DNA from: CAZGUG01 sp964625335
Lineage (GTDB): Bacteria > Bacillota > Clostridia > Ch29
Assembly: GCA_964625335.1 (NCBI GenBank)
Contig: CAZVBE010000002.1
Span: forward strand, 62,001 to 126,000
Direction of reading: 5' to 3'
Length of the DNA stretch: 64,000 nt
Below are positions 44,453 to 53,241 of the stretch, piece by piece (positions within the stretch are counted from its first letter, which is position 1; every line of letters starts with the position of its first letter). The position numbers and the translations under genes were made by a program. The notes below the pieces were generated by a model, which was not told the origin of the DNA, made no database searches, and saw only the letters and a list, made by a program, of their open reading frames with translations.

Positions 44453-45613
44453 GTGGCTAAAGTTGTTATTAAGGATTGCGGGGATTACCGTCCGGACTTG
44501 ATAAAGAGCCGGATTGATGCCGGAATGGAGCCTCTGGGAGGCTGGGAAAAATTCGTGCAATCAGGGATGAAAGTGCTGCTGAAGGTTAACCTGATTGGTC
44601 CTAAAACCTCCGATTCGGCCGCTATTACACATTCGGAATTTGTGAGGGCTGTTATAAAGATTTTGAAGGAACGCGGATGCACTGTCTGGATAGGCGATAG
44701 CTCGGGAGGAGCTATCGCGGGTATGGCCCCTACCGCCCGGAGTTTTGACGTTTCAGGCCTTGGGAAGACGGCAAAAGAGGAAGGGGCGGTCATAAAGAAT
44801 TTTGACAGGGAAGGGGTAGTCCAGGCAGAGACTACTGCGGACAATACAGGAAAAATGTATATAGCAAAGCCTATGTTTGAGGCCGACCTGGTGATAAACC
44901 TGCCCAAACTTAAGACCCATTCGGCGGGAATATATACCGGTGCCGTCAAGAACCTTTTTGGCTGCATACCCGGCCTCAAAAAAGCCGGTTACCACCGTAT
45001 GGCTCCAAACCCAAAAGATCTGGGACTGGTGATTGCTGATATTCACCGGGCTGTTAAGGTTGAGCTGAATATTATGGATGGAATTGACGCCATGCATGGA
45101 GAAGGGCCGACAGCAGGACAGGTCTATCATGCGGAAAAAATCCTTATAAGTACAGATCCCCTTGCGCTGGATGTAACAGCAGCTGCAATGCTTGGTTTGG
45201 ATATTACGGACATTCCGATTTTGGTAAGTGCCCGGGAAAAAGGGATAGGAGAATCCGATATGAAAAAAATCCAGATTGCCGGGGACTACAATACACCGCC
45301 TGGTCTTCAGGGTTTTAGGCTTCCCAAAAGATACAAAAACTTCAGGCGGGGTAATTATACCGCTCTGGTGAAATTAATAGATTTTTTAAAGACAAGGCCA
45401 AGAATTAACACCGGAGTGTGCAAACACTGCGACATGTGTGTTGAAAGCTGTCCGGTGGGGGCTATTAACAGAGAGACCAAAATGATAGACTATAATACTT
45501 GTATAGAATGTATGTGCTGTCATGAACTCTGCCTGCATAAAGCGGTTGAATTAAGAAAGGACAACCGTTTTGCCGATGTCCTTATCCGGCTTTACCGCGG
45601 AAAGTACAGATAG
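44453..45613 (+). CDS. DUF362 protein with C-terminal 2[4Fe-4S] ferredoxin domain
   Basis: A 386-residue protein. About 300 residues form a DUF362 domain (KVLLKVNLIGPK, GDSSGGAIAG, LPKLKTHSAGIYTGAVKNLF, DGIDAMHGEGPTAG). A bacterial ferredoxin domain follows with GVCKHCDMCVESCPVGAI and YNTCIECMCCHELCLHKA. Such proteins are common in anaerobes and are presumed redox proteins, but no reaction is established. GTG 44453 follows AAGGAGG by 10 bases. It is a single gene, divergent from the Gate-domain operon. Confidence 0.85.
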   Translation: MAKVVIKDCGDYRPDLIKSRIDAGMEPLGGWEKFVQSGMKVLLKVNLIGPKTSDSAAITHSEFVRAVIKILKERGCTVWIGDSSGGAIAGMAPTARSFDVSGLGKTAKEEGAVIKNFDREGVVQAETTADNTGKMYIAKPMFEADLVINLPKLKTHSAGIYTGAVKNLFGCIPGLKKAGYHRMAPNPKDLGLVIADIHRAVKVELNIMDGIDAMHGEGPTAGQVYHAEKILISTDPLALDVTAAAMLGLDITDIPILVSAREKGIGESDMKKIQIAGDYNTPPGLQGFRLPKRYKNFRRGNYTALVKLIDFLKTRPRINTGVCKHCDMCVESCPVGAINRETKMIDYNTCIECMCCHELCLHKAVELRKDNRFADVLIRLYRGKYR

Positions 45614-45666
45614 GAAAAGCAAAAAATATGCTTTGCTGGCGGGAAAAAGGGAAAAAGTATAGTATC

Positions 45667-45695
45667 TTGTCGTCAACCTGTGGAGCTACTATAAT
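45667..45695 (+). promoter_or_regulatory. Sigma-A promoter for the DUF2156 gene
   Basis: TTGTCG (45667-45672) and a perfect TATAAT (45690-45695) have a 17-bp spacer, 22 bases before the ATG. GAGGCGAGG serves as the ribosome site. Confidence 0.6.
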
Positions 45696-45717
45696 AATAT
45701 AGAGGCGAGGTCATAGT

Positions 45718-46623
45718 ATGATTGATTTTAAAAAGATTGAACCGGAGGACAAACAATGGATAGACGGGCTGCTTGCACCGGCCGGCATAAGGAGCTGCAA
45801 CCACAATTTCACAAACCTTTTTATATGGTCAGATACTTTTAATCATCGTGTGGCACGAATAAACGATTATCTTGTGGTTAAAGGCGGTAAAACCGGCGAT
45901 ATTCAGAGATATCTGTATCCCGCAGGTACCGGTGACATCAAGCCCGTAATAACTGCCATGAAGCAGGATGCAGCCGACTGCGGGCACGGGTTTATGCTCA
46001 TGGGTCTGCTGACGGAAAATGTCACAGAGCTTGATATGCTGTTCCCGGGCAATTTTGAATTCAGGAAGAGGCGGGACGGCTTTGACTATATTTATCTTTT
46101 GGAGAAATTAGTATCTCTGCCGGGAAGAAAACTCCACGCCAAACGAAACCATATCAATTATTTTAAGGGGAACAGAGACTGGAGGTTTGAGCATATTACC
46201 CCTCAAAATCTGCCCGAATGCAGGAGGATGAATGATGAGTGGTATGTTAAGAAGGGGTATAGGGATAACAAGGGGCTTATTGACGAGCGATACGCAGTTG
46301 ACCGGTGTTTTGATAATTTCTCTGTGCTGGGATTAGAAGGCGGGATACTTCGTTCGGACGGCAAAATCATTGCCTATACCATGGGGGAAATACTGAATTC
46401 AGATACCTATGTCATACACATAGAAAAGGCCTTTGGCGGTATTAGGGGAGCCTATCAGATGATAAACCGCGAATTTGCTTATTATATAAAGCATAGGCAT
46501 CCCCATATGCTTTATGTAAACCGTGAGGACGATATGGGAAGCAAAGGATTGAGAAGGGCAAAGCTGTCCTATTATCCCGACAGGATGGTAGAAAAGTATA
46601 CCGCCGGATATATAGGAAAATAA
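45718..46623 (+). CDS. DUF2156 (LPG_synthase C-terminal-like) protein
   Basis: A 301-residue protein of the DUF2156 family, which has a double GNAT-like fold. It resembles the C-terminal domain of lysyl-phosphatidylglycerol synthases but lacks the membrane part. The recognisable segments are NHNFTNLFIWSDTFNHRVA, the central HAKRNHINYFKG, and LYVNREDDMGSKGLRRAKLS near the end. It may use an aminoacyl-tRNA or acyl-CoA donor. The true substrate is unknown. A GNAT gene follows after 18 bases, so they are likely in one operon. Confidence 0.8.
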   Translation: MIDFKKIEPEDKQWIDGLLAPAGIRSCNHNFTNLFIWSDTFNHRVARINDYLVVKGGKTGDIQRYLYPAGTGDIKPVITAMKQDAADCGHGFMLMGLLTENVTELDMLFPGNFEFRKRRDGFDYIYLLEKLVSLPGRKLHAKRNHINYFKGNRDWRFEHITPQNLPECRRMNDEWYVKKGYRDNKGLIDERYAVDRCFDNFSVLGLEGGILRSDGKIIAYTMGEILNSDTYVIHIEKAFGGIRGAYQMINREFAYYIKHRHPHMLYVNREDDMGSKGLRRAKLSYYPDRMVEKYTAGYIGK

Positions 46624-46641
46624 CCGGCAGCGGGGGTTAAT

Positions 46642-47529
46642 ATGTTTGAAATCAGAACGGCGAAAAAGAGCGATACACAGCGTCAAAAGGAAATATGGAA
46701 AGCTTGCTTTGGAGATAGTAATGAGTATATAGACTTTTACTTTGCCAACAGATACAGGGAGAATGAAACCCTGCTGCTGCTTTGGAATGGTAATATTACT
46801 TCCATGCTAACCATGATCCCGGTGCGGGTGATAACAAGCGATGGCCGGAGCCTTCCCTCTGCCATGCTGTATGCCATAGCAACCCATCCAAAGTACCAGG
46901 GAAGGGGATTGGCAACCCGGATAATGGATTTTAGCGACAGATACCTTATGGATAACAATAACCGGTTGTCGCTTCTTGTTCCGGCGTCCGACAGACTTTT
47001 CGACTTTTATGGCAGACGGGGATATATAAACGGTTTTTTTATAAAGGAGGTTACCATAACCGATGATGCTTTTAAGGATATTAGGGAAGATGCAGCCTTC
47101 CGGTCATTTATTACGCCCGCCTCACCAAAAGGTTATAACCGCAGACGGGACGAGCGGCAAAATGGTGGCCTTTATGTTGCCTATGGCGACGGGGAGATTG
47201 CCTACCAGAAAAAGCTGTCAAAAAGGACGGGAGCCGATATCTACACAATAGAAATTGACGGAACCTGTGGCTGTGCGGCGGCAGAAAGGATAAACGCCGG
47301 CAGAGTGCTTATCAAGGAATTGCTTATGCCCGAAAGTTTTGTCTACAGGTCGGTGGCACTAATTGCAAAGCTTCTGCCGGCAAAAGAATATATAGTGAGA
47401 TTGCCCGCAAACCAAAGCCAAAGTCTTTGCGGTGAGATCCGCCCCTTTGGTATGATAAAACCGTATGGCCAATCAGGTGATGAAATGCTCCATGATGAAG
47501 CCGGATATCTGGGTATAGCCTATGATTAA
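46642..47529 (+). CDS. GNAT-family N-acetyltransferase, Eis-like
   Basis: A 295-residue acetyltransferase with a GNAT domain in the first ~150 residues. The acetyl-CoA loop is HPKYQGRGLATRIMD, the preceding strand is SAMLYAIAT, and LVPASDRLFDFYGRRGY follows. The C-terminal half is less conserved, in the manner of Eis-type multi-domain acetyltransferases. The substrate is unknown. GGGGG precedes the ATG. It is co-directional with the DUF2156 gene. Confidence 0.8.
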   Translation: MFEIRTAKKSDTQRQKEIWKACFGDSNEYIDFYFANRYRENETLLLLWNGNITSMLTMIPVRVITSDGRSLPSAMLYAIATHPKYQGRGLATRIMDFSDRYLMDNNNRLSLLVPASDRLFDFYGRRGYINGFFIKEVTITDDAFKDIREDAAFRSFITPASPKGYNRRRDERQNGGLYVAYGDGEIAYQKKLSKRTGADIYTIEIDGTCGCAAAERINAGRVLIKELLMPESFVYRSVALIAKLLPAKEYIVRLPANQSQSLCGEIRPFGMIKPYGQSGDEMLHDEAGYLGIAYD

Positions 47530-47546
47530 AAGCACAGATAATGTGA

Positions 47547-47678
47547 ATATCGGTATTCGGGCTTATAATAAAGCTGATGGTTGAACAGGATATGCTTCAG
47601 GAGCAAATAGAGCCGCTTATTGACAGTCAGCTTAAAGTTATGTTCAATGGAATTATGAGCAGGAAGGAGGTCATGTAA
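47547..47678 (+). pseudogene. Probable C-terminal remnant of a TetR-family regulator
   Basis: The frame downstream of a stop at 47544 reads FGLIIKLMVEQDMLQEQIE and so on, ending SRKEVM at 47678. Its helix-rich composition and its position just before a flavodoxin gene fit the end of a TetR-type regulator, a frequent neighbour of such flavodoxins. No HTH is present upstream. It could instead be a 33-residue ORF starting at ATG 47577. The assignment is an inference from pattern only. Confidence 0.35.
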
Positions 47679-47700
47679 AATGAAAAATGGGGGTAGAAAA

Positions 47701-48180
47701 ATGAAAACGTTAATAGCGTATTCCAGTAAGTACGGCTGTACGGAAAAGTGCGCCACAGCTCTTTCGGAGAAACTGTCAGGGGAGACTGATTTATTTAATC
47801 TGAAAGGGGGCAGGTCGGTGGACCTTAACCAATACGACAGGGTTGTTATCGGGGGGTCAATATACATGGGCAAGATTCAAAAACAGGTCAGCAGTTTCTG
47901 TTCCAAGAATCTCAATCAGCTTATGGACAAAAGGATAGGCCTCTTTATATGCTGTATGGCTGAGGGGGAAGATGCAAAAAACGAGCTGGACGGTGCTTAT
48001 CCCCAGGAACTGTTAAAGGTTGCCGTTGCGAAGGAGTATTTCGGAGGGGAATTTATATTCAAGAAAATGAACCCCATGTACCGGTTGATAGTGAAAAAGG
48101 CGGCCAAAACCGACAGGGATGTATCCAATATACTGGAGGAGAATATAAGCACTTTTGCAGGGCTTATTAATAATGCATAA
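47701..48180 (+). CDS. Flavodoxin domain protein (HemG-like)
   Basis: About 159 residues with a flavodoxin fold: KTLIAYSSKYGCTEKCATAL for the phosphate loop, VVIGGSIYMGKIQKQVSSFC, and FICCMAEGEDAKNEL. This is the flavodoxin_5 type that includes the HemG protoporphyrinogen oxidase, but most clostridial members have another, unknown redox role. ATG 47701 follows GGGGGT. An upstream in-frame ATG at 47680 follows AAGGAGG and is a possible alternative. Confidence 0.8.
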   Translation: MKTLIAYSSKYGCTEKCATALSEKLSGETDLFNLKGGRSVDLNQYDRVVIGGSIYMGKIQKQVSSFCSKNLNQLMDKRIGLFICCMAEGEDAKNELDGAYPQELLKVAVAKEYFGGEFIFKKMNPMYRLIVKKAAKTDRDVSNILEENISTFAGLINNA

Positions 48181-48227
48181 GCCGCCAATACAATATTTTC
48201 AATTCAGAAACGGGGTAAATCAATATC

Positions 48228-49094
48228 ATGGAGCACAAAAGAACAATAAGTATTTTGGTTTTATTCATAGTTGTATTATCGCTGGCGGCCACAACTGCCG
48301 GGATATTCTCTAACCAAGGCCCCGGGCCCTTTGAACACGAAACGGTTCGCGGCCGCACTGTTGTGATATACGGTAAAGGAATATACAGGCACATGTCGAT
48401 GGATGTAGCGCCCCAGGGTATAGCCCAGGATGTGGTGACACTGGGTATTGGCATCCCAATACTTGTAATCTCACTATATCTGTCCGGAAAGGGTCTCTTT
48501 AAGGGCAGGATACTGCTTGCGGGTACCCTTGGATATTTCCTGGTTACATACCTTTTCTATATGATTATGGGGATGTATAATGAATTCTTCCTGGTATATG
48601 CAGCACTTACCTCATTATGCTTCTTTGCATTTTTGCCGGTGGTATTTTCACTGAACATAAATAGTGTAAGTTCATATTTTAGTGATAGACTGCCCGTGCG
48701 GTTTTTAGGCGGTTTTCTTTTGTTCAACTCACTGGCAATAGCTGCGCTGTGGCTTGGCGTTGTTGTGCCGCCGCTGCTTAAGGGTACCATTCCGGTGGAG
48801 GTGGAGCACTATACCACTTTGGTTGTTCAGGGGATGGATTTGAGTATCTTGCTTCCCGCAGCCTTTGTATCCGGAGTGCTGCTTATAAAGAGAAGGCCCT
48901 TTGGGTATATGCTTGCGCCGGTATATATGGTCTTTCTTAGCATACTGATGACAGCCCTTGTGGCAAAGATGATCGGGATGTCCATGGTGGGGGTGAACGT
49001 AGGGCCTCCGCTAGTGATAATTCCGATAATTGCGTTGATGTCAATTTTTTGTGCAGGCTTAATTCTAAAGAATGTAAAGGAACCGGGCCGGTAA
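48228..49094 (+). CDS. Multi-span membrane protein, unknown
   Basis: A 288-residue protein with about eight hydrophobic helices after an N-terminal anchor and a short extracytoplasmic segment (residues 27-65, with GKGIYRHMSMDVAPQGIAQD). No family was recognised. It is co-directional with the flavodoxin gene 48 bases upstream. The tandem repeat array begins about 120 bases after its stop. Confidence 0.65.
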   Translation: MEHKRTISILVLFIVVLSLAATTAGIFSNQGPGPFEHETVRGRTVVIYGKGIYRHMSMDVAPQGIAQDVVTLGIGIPILVISLYLSGKGLFKGRILLAGTLGYFLVTYLFYMIMGMYNEFFLVYAALTSLCFFAFLPVVFSLNINSVSSYFSDRLPVRFLGGFLLFNSLAIAALWLGVVVPPLLKGTIPVEVEHYTTLVVQGMDLSILLPAAFVSGVLLIKRRPFGYMLAPVYMVFLSILMTALVAKMIGMSMVGVNVGPPLVIIPIIALMSIFCAGLILKNVKEPGR

Positions 49095-49215
49095 TATCCG
49101 ATAAGTATCAGGAATGCATAATTGGGGATGGTTTTGTTGAGGTTATCAATAAAACTGTCTCCAATTTTTTCATGTAACGTTTTGGGGTGTTTAAACGTTA
49201 GAATAGATGAATGGG

Positions 49216-49570
49216 GACACACCGCTTTCAATAAGGTCAGGGGACACACCTTCATAGCTGGTATTCCTTTATGGCCAAGGAATGTCCCCATTAGATTTCC
49301 AGCTGCGGAATGTCCCCGATTGATAAGCTTATGGGTCAGGGACACACCGCTTTCAATAAGGTCAGGGGACACACCTTCATAGCTGGTATTCCTTTATGGC
49401 CAAGGAATGTCCCCATTAGATTTCCAGCTGCGGAATGTCCCCGATTGATAAGCTTATGGGTCAGGGACACACCGCTTTCAATAAGGTCAGGGGACACACC
49501 TTCATAGCTGGTATTCCTTTATAGCCAAGGAATGTCCCCATTAGAATTCCAGCTGCGGAATGTCCCCGAT
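49216..49570 (+). repeat. Tandem array of three 125-bp GGGGACA-rich repeat units
   Basis: GACACACCGC recurs at 49216, 49341 and 49466, exactly 125 bases apart. The first two units are complete and nearly identical. The third stops after about 105 bases and has two substitutions. Each unit contains GGGGACAC twice, TGTCCCC twice, and the hairpin ATTCCTT/AAGGAAT, so it can fold into a long imperfect stem. An inverted single copy lies at 38010-38124 and a fragment at 36.7 kb. Open frames through the array are an artefact of the repeat. No other gene is seen in 49095-49609. Confidence 0.9.
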
Positions 49571-49609
49571 GATGGAAGAAATCTGGCCGGGGGAGAAGGG
49601 AACAAAATT

Positions 49610-50143
49610 ATGTTTGGAATGGATAAACCAAAAAAAACGCAACAATATGACGTAAAGTCCATAGAGGAAATATGCAGTGCAACGTGGGAGCCATTATACC
49701 GGTATGTATATTTCAAAGTTCAAAACCGCCAGGAAGCGGAGGATATTACCCAGGAGGCATATGTCAGAGTGCTCTCCTATTCGCATAAAGGGGCTTCCCG
49801 GCCTGAAAACTTCATTGCCTATCTAAAAACCACGGCACTAAACGTAATACGGGACCGGTGGCGCAAAGACAAACGCCGGGGAACCGAAGTGGATCTGGAA
49901 ACGATAAACCCATTGGAAGCGGCAGTGGAGGACCTCTCCGAAGAAAGCAGCAGGAGAATACTTATTGAAAATTCACTTAAAAGGCTTGGACAGGATCAGC
50001 GCAGGGTAATAGAGTTAAGGATTATTAAGGGATTTTCGGTGGCCCAGACAGCCGGAATGATGGACAAAACAGCATCCGCTATCCGTGTATTGCAGTACCG
50101 GGCGTTACAGACCCTTGCAAATATCCTTGAAGAGAACGATTAG
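49610..50143 (+). CDS. ECF-type RNA polymerase sigma factor
   Basis: About 177 residues with sigma region 2 (YVYFKVQNRQEAEDITQEAY, FIAYLKTTALNVIRDRWRK) and region 4 (LGQDQRRVIELRIIKGFSVA, then a helix-turn-helix ending SAIRVLQYRALQTL). ATG 49610 follows GGGAGAAGGG; the longer frame to 49532 runs into the repeat array. The next gene, 19 bases on, encodes a membrane protein with a short cytoplasmic N-terminus that is probably its anti-sigma factor. The target promoters are unknown. Confidence 0.85.
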   Translation: MFGMDKPKKTQQYDVKSIEEICSATWEPLYRYVYFKVQNRQEAEDITQEAYVRVLSYSHKGASRPENFIAYLKTTALNVIRDRWRKDKRRGTEVDLETINPLEAAVEDLSEESSRRILIENSLKRLGQDQRRVIELRIIKGFSVAQTAGMMDKTASAIRVLQYRALQTLANILEEND

Positions 50144-50162
50144 TAAAAGGAGGCGCCAATCA

Positions 50163-51839
50163 ATGAAAAACAAAGAGCGCAAACTATCCGAATATATCGA
50201 CAAACTTAATGCCGGACAAAAACCTGAACAGCATGGGAAGCCAACTGATAAGTCTGAATTAGAGAAGCTCTGTGAAACGGTAAGGAAGGTCCGCAGTTTA
50301 AAGGAGCCTGACATGCCGGCAGGCGATTATCCTGCGAGACTGGCGGCATCAGTTAATAAAGGATTAATTCGGAACAACCCTGAAAATAATAAGAAACGTA
50401 TTTGGCTGACCGGTATGGCCGGTGTTGCTGCAATACTGGTCATGGCCGTTATGCTGAATTCAATCCTTCCCTTTGGCGGAGCCAGTATTGTACACGCTAT
50501 GGAAGAGGCCTTCCGGGAGGTTAAGGCTTACCACGGTACTCTTGAAATTGTGCAGACCAATGCCAAGGGGGAGCAAAGCCTGCAGGCAGAACTGGAGGTA
50601 TGGGCCAATAAAGAGGGGTATTACTATATAAAGGGGTTGGAGGGTTGGCAGAAGGGTATAGTTACCGCAAACAACGGCCAGCGTAAGTGGCAGGTCCGGC
50701 CAGACCGGGAGGAAGTCCATGTTTTCCCTGCCTTCCCTGACGCCTATCGTTTTACTTTTGAACTGGGAAAAGAGATCCAACAGGTGAAAAATGCGCTGTC
50801 GGCCAAAGTAGTCGGAGAAGACACGGTAGCCGGCAGAAAGGCTGATATACTGGAAATATCTCCCCATAACGGAAGGGCTTACCGGATATGGGTTGACAAA
50901 GAAACAAAGCTGCCGCTGCAAAAGCAATCTGCGATGCAAAATGCGCTGCAGTATACCATAACCTATACACAGATTGATTTTAGCGGCTCAATACCCGATG
51001 AGTTTATTGCATACAGTGTACCCTATGGGTATAAGGAAATTGACACAAACCCGGAACAGTTGGTAAACAGTGTGGAAGAGGTCCGGGAAATTATCGGGTT
51101 TAATCCCAGACCACCCGAAAGCATACCGGCAGGTTTTGACCAGGACGGAATAGCGGTAGCACCCGGTGCCGGCCTGTCCAAACTATATTACCTTGAGCAG
51201 GATAAGGGTGACAGGGTTATAGTTGTGCAGGGCAGACCCGTTGGTGAGTTTAACGCAGCTCCAACAGCAGTCCTGGGAAAGGCTGATAACAATATAGCAG
51301 AAATCCAGTCACCGGTCTATGAGGATTTAGGTATTCTCGGAGGTGGAGCGCTGTATGCGGGCATAACCGATATAAGCTCTATCCGCTGGCGGCAGGATGG
51401 ATATGAATACGCCGTTGTCGGCAGTGCTCCGCTGGAGAAATTGGCTGTATTTGTACACAGCCTTACCGGTGGCAGCTTTGAAATGCCGTCTGCTGATGAC
51501 CAGACTTCGGACGCTCCAAGGATAGAGGTCCCGGTTGACCTGGAAGTGGAGCAAAGCAGCCAGAAAGGCGTTGACGCGGGAAGCTCCCCATGGAGACTTG
51601 ACCCTGCCTTTGTTGCCCAGGTGTTTGTAAGCCTTGAGATGTCACCAGGAGGTATTACCGGAGAGTATCCTGTCGGATATGAGGAACTGGAAGTTATCCG
51701 AAATAACGGTAAAGACGCAGTGGTCGAGGTAAGCGGGGACAAAACTCCTATAAGGAGAGTGTATCTGAAGCGGCTTATAAGGCAGGATTCCACAGGTATA
51801 TGGACTGTGATTGGGTATGACCCTTCAGACAACGAATAG
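50163..51839 (+). CDS. Membrane anti-sigma factor with extracytoplasmic RseB/LolA-like domain
   Basis: A 558-residue protein. The N-terminal cytoplasmic part (1-79) is of anti-sigma type. A membrane helix lies at about 80-100 (IWLTGMAGVAAILVMAVMLN). The rest is extracytoplasmic, starting with a MucB/RseB or LolA-like beta-domain (AYHGTLEIVQTNAKGEQSLQ, then DILEISPHNGRAYRIWVDKE) and a later DUF4367-like segment. ATG 50163 follows AAGGAGG. Such proteins hold the sigma factor until an envelope signal is sensed. The usual zinc motif (HxxxCxxC) is not seen, so the inhibitory mechanism is unclear. Confidence 0.7.
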   Translation: MKNKERKLSEYIDKLNAGQKPEQHGKPTDKSELEKLCETVRKVRSLKEPDMPAGDYPARLAASVNKGLIRNNPENNKKRIWLTGMAGVAAILVMAVMLNSILPFGGASIVHAMEEAFREVKAYHGTLEIVQTNAKGEQSLQAELEVWANKEGYYYIKGLEGWQKGIVTANNGQRKWQVRPDREEVHVFPAFPDAYRFTFELGKEIQQVKNALSAKVVGEDTVAGRKADILEISPHNGRAYRIWVDKETKLPLQKQSAMQNALQYTITYTQIDFSGSIPDEFIAYSVPYGYKEIDTNPEQLVNSVEEVREIIGFNPRPPESIPAGFDQDGIAVAPGAGLSKLYYLEQDKGDRVIVVQGRPVGEFNAAPTAVLGKADNNIAEIQSPVYEDLGILGGGALYAGITDISSIRWRQDGYEYAVVGSAPLEKLAVFVHSLTGGSFEMPSADDQTSDAPRIEVPVDLEVEQSSQKGVDAGSSPWRLDPAFVAQVFVSLEMSPGGITGEYPVGYEELEVIRNNGKDAVVEVSGDKTPIRRVYLKRLIRQDSTGIWTVIGYDPSDNE

Positions 51840-51933
51840 GTTAAACGGAACCAAAAAATAATTGTGCCGTCAAAACATTATTGAGGGCATACCGCAGCAG
51901 GGAAGCCGGGTGGGCTAAAGGAGGACTATTAAA

Positions 51934-52848
51934 ATGCGCAGCAAAAAAATATTTATTGGTGTACTGATAATAATTACATTGGCTTTACAGATAGGGTGCA
52001 CAGCACAGGTACAGGACAATGGGGAGGATATGGAAGACAACGCGCAGCATGACGTACAAAGGGAAATAATGGAGGAATTTGACCGGTTGGTTGATTCCGA
52101 GGCTGGCTTGGATGAGATTATCGGATTTATCGATGACAGTATTGCGCAGCTGTCGGAAGAGCATGCTTCGATTATGCTTGACCGGCTTGAAGGGCTGCAA
52201 GAAAAGAACCTGCCCGTACTGGATGAAAAGTTTTACAGTGACCAGACTATACAAAGCGGTATTAACAAGATATATGGGCCGGGGTTTGATATGAATACCG
52301 TTGACCAAATGGAAGACGGCAGGTTGAAGGACCTGTTGGCAGAGGCAGGGAATACCGGATATAGGGTAGAAACAGCCGAAGGCATGTACTTCCCTATAAT
52401 AGACTATAAATTTTATGAAAAATACAGTTACTATGTGACGGCCGATATGAATGAATACATCGACATTATGGCAGTTGAATCCGATGAGGTGCCTGCCAAG
52501 GACGCCGCACTGGTTATTAGCTGGGACGCAATATTGGAAAGGGCTTTGCGTCAGGAGAGATTTTTAGGGCAGTATCCGGATTCAATTAAGGCAGACCAGA
52601 TAAGACGGCTATATAAAAAATATGTCAGCTTCACATTATTCGGCCTGAACAATACCCCTCTTTTTGAATATGATACCAATACCATGAAAGATGATGCAAA
52701 AGCAGTCTATAAACAGGCAGTAGGTAGCGGTCAGGACAGCGGGTATCTTGATACTATCCGGGAATATATTGAAGTGTTGGAAAAGGATAATTTCAAGCTT
52801 ACAGACGAGGTCGACAAGTACAGGAAAAATGTATATGGAAGCATATAG
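51934..52848 (+). CDS. Putative lipoprotein, part of the sigma-factor gene group
   Basis: A 304-residue secreted protein with a short basic start, a hydrophobic stretch and LALQIGC. The cysteine is a likely lipidation site, although Q at -3 is unusual. The mature part is acidic and helical with no recognised domain. TAAAGGAGGA precedes the ATG. It follows the anti-sigma gene on the same strand after 94 bases and may belong to the same regulon. Confidence 0.65.
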   Translation: MRSKKIFIGVLIIITLALQIGCTAQVQDNGEDMEDNAQHDVQREIMEEFDRLVDSEAGLDEIIGFIDDSIAQLSEEHASIMLDRLEGLQEKNLPVLDEKFYSDQTIQSGINKIYGPGFDMNTVDQMEDGRLKDLLAEAGNTGYRVETAEGMYFPIIDYKFYEKYSYYVTADMNEYIDIMAVESDEVPAKDAALVISWDAILERALRQERFLGQYPDSIKADQIRRLYKKYVSFTLFGLNNTPLFEYDTNTMKDDAKAVYKQAVGSGQDSGYLDTIREYIEVLEKDNFKLTDEVDKYRKNVYGSI

Positions 52849-52984
52849 GCAACAGGCAGAAAAAAATGGTGTTGGCCTGTTCGGGGGAGAGGGTCTTGCC
52901 GACAGGATTTACGCCGCAAGTAAAGCCGGCGAAGGCAGTATAATTGGGAATACCGGTATTGGAAGCTTTTTCGGCAGCGATTAA
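52829..52984 (+). CDS. Possible 51-residue glycine-rich small protein
   Basis: ATG 52829 overlaps the end of the lipoprotein gene by 20 bases in another frame and is preceded by CAGGAAAA. The product begins MYMEAYRQQAEKNGVGLFGG and ends SFFGSD. A terminator follows 19 bases after its stop, which suggests it could be part of the same transcript. No family was recognised, and the frame may be fortuitous. Confidence 0.35.
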   Translation: MYMEAYRQQAEKNGVGLFGGEGLADRIYAASKAGEGSIIGNTGIGSFFGSD

Positions 52985-53002
52985 ACCGTATATAAATATA
53001 AA

Positions 53003-53044
53003 TAAACGTTCAGTGGGAATCTGCTCCTTCGGACGTTTTTTTTT
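53003..53044 (+). terminator. Terminator of the sigma-factor/lipoprotein group
   Basis: AACGTTC and GGACGTT (one G-T pair) form a stem around an 18-base loop and are followed by eight T. Bases 53045-53241 show no gene. Confidence 0.65.
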
Positions 53045-53241
53045 GGCAGGGTGCAAGGGCCGTGACGGCTGCCAGGCGGGTGTTTTTTGAGCTGTAGAGT
53101 TTAACCTGCCGGCTTACGGATAAATTATTATTGTGAAAACATTATAATTGCTGATATACTATTTACTGGTGGAAGACTAAACCTACCCTTTGGCAGACAA
53201 CTGTTGAAGAGATGGAGCTTTCTATACAGGGAGGGAAAAAT

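Noticed and set aside
49122..49507. Two open frames of 86 and 65 codons in the repeat array
   Set aside because: They share the same sequence because they read through the 125-bp tandem repeats. They have no ribosome site and no protein-like pattern.
49216..49570. Possible CRISPR array
   Set aside because: The whole 125-bp unit repeats, with no variable spacers and no cas genes.
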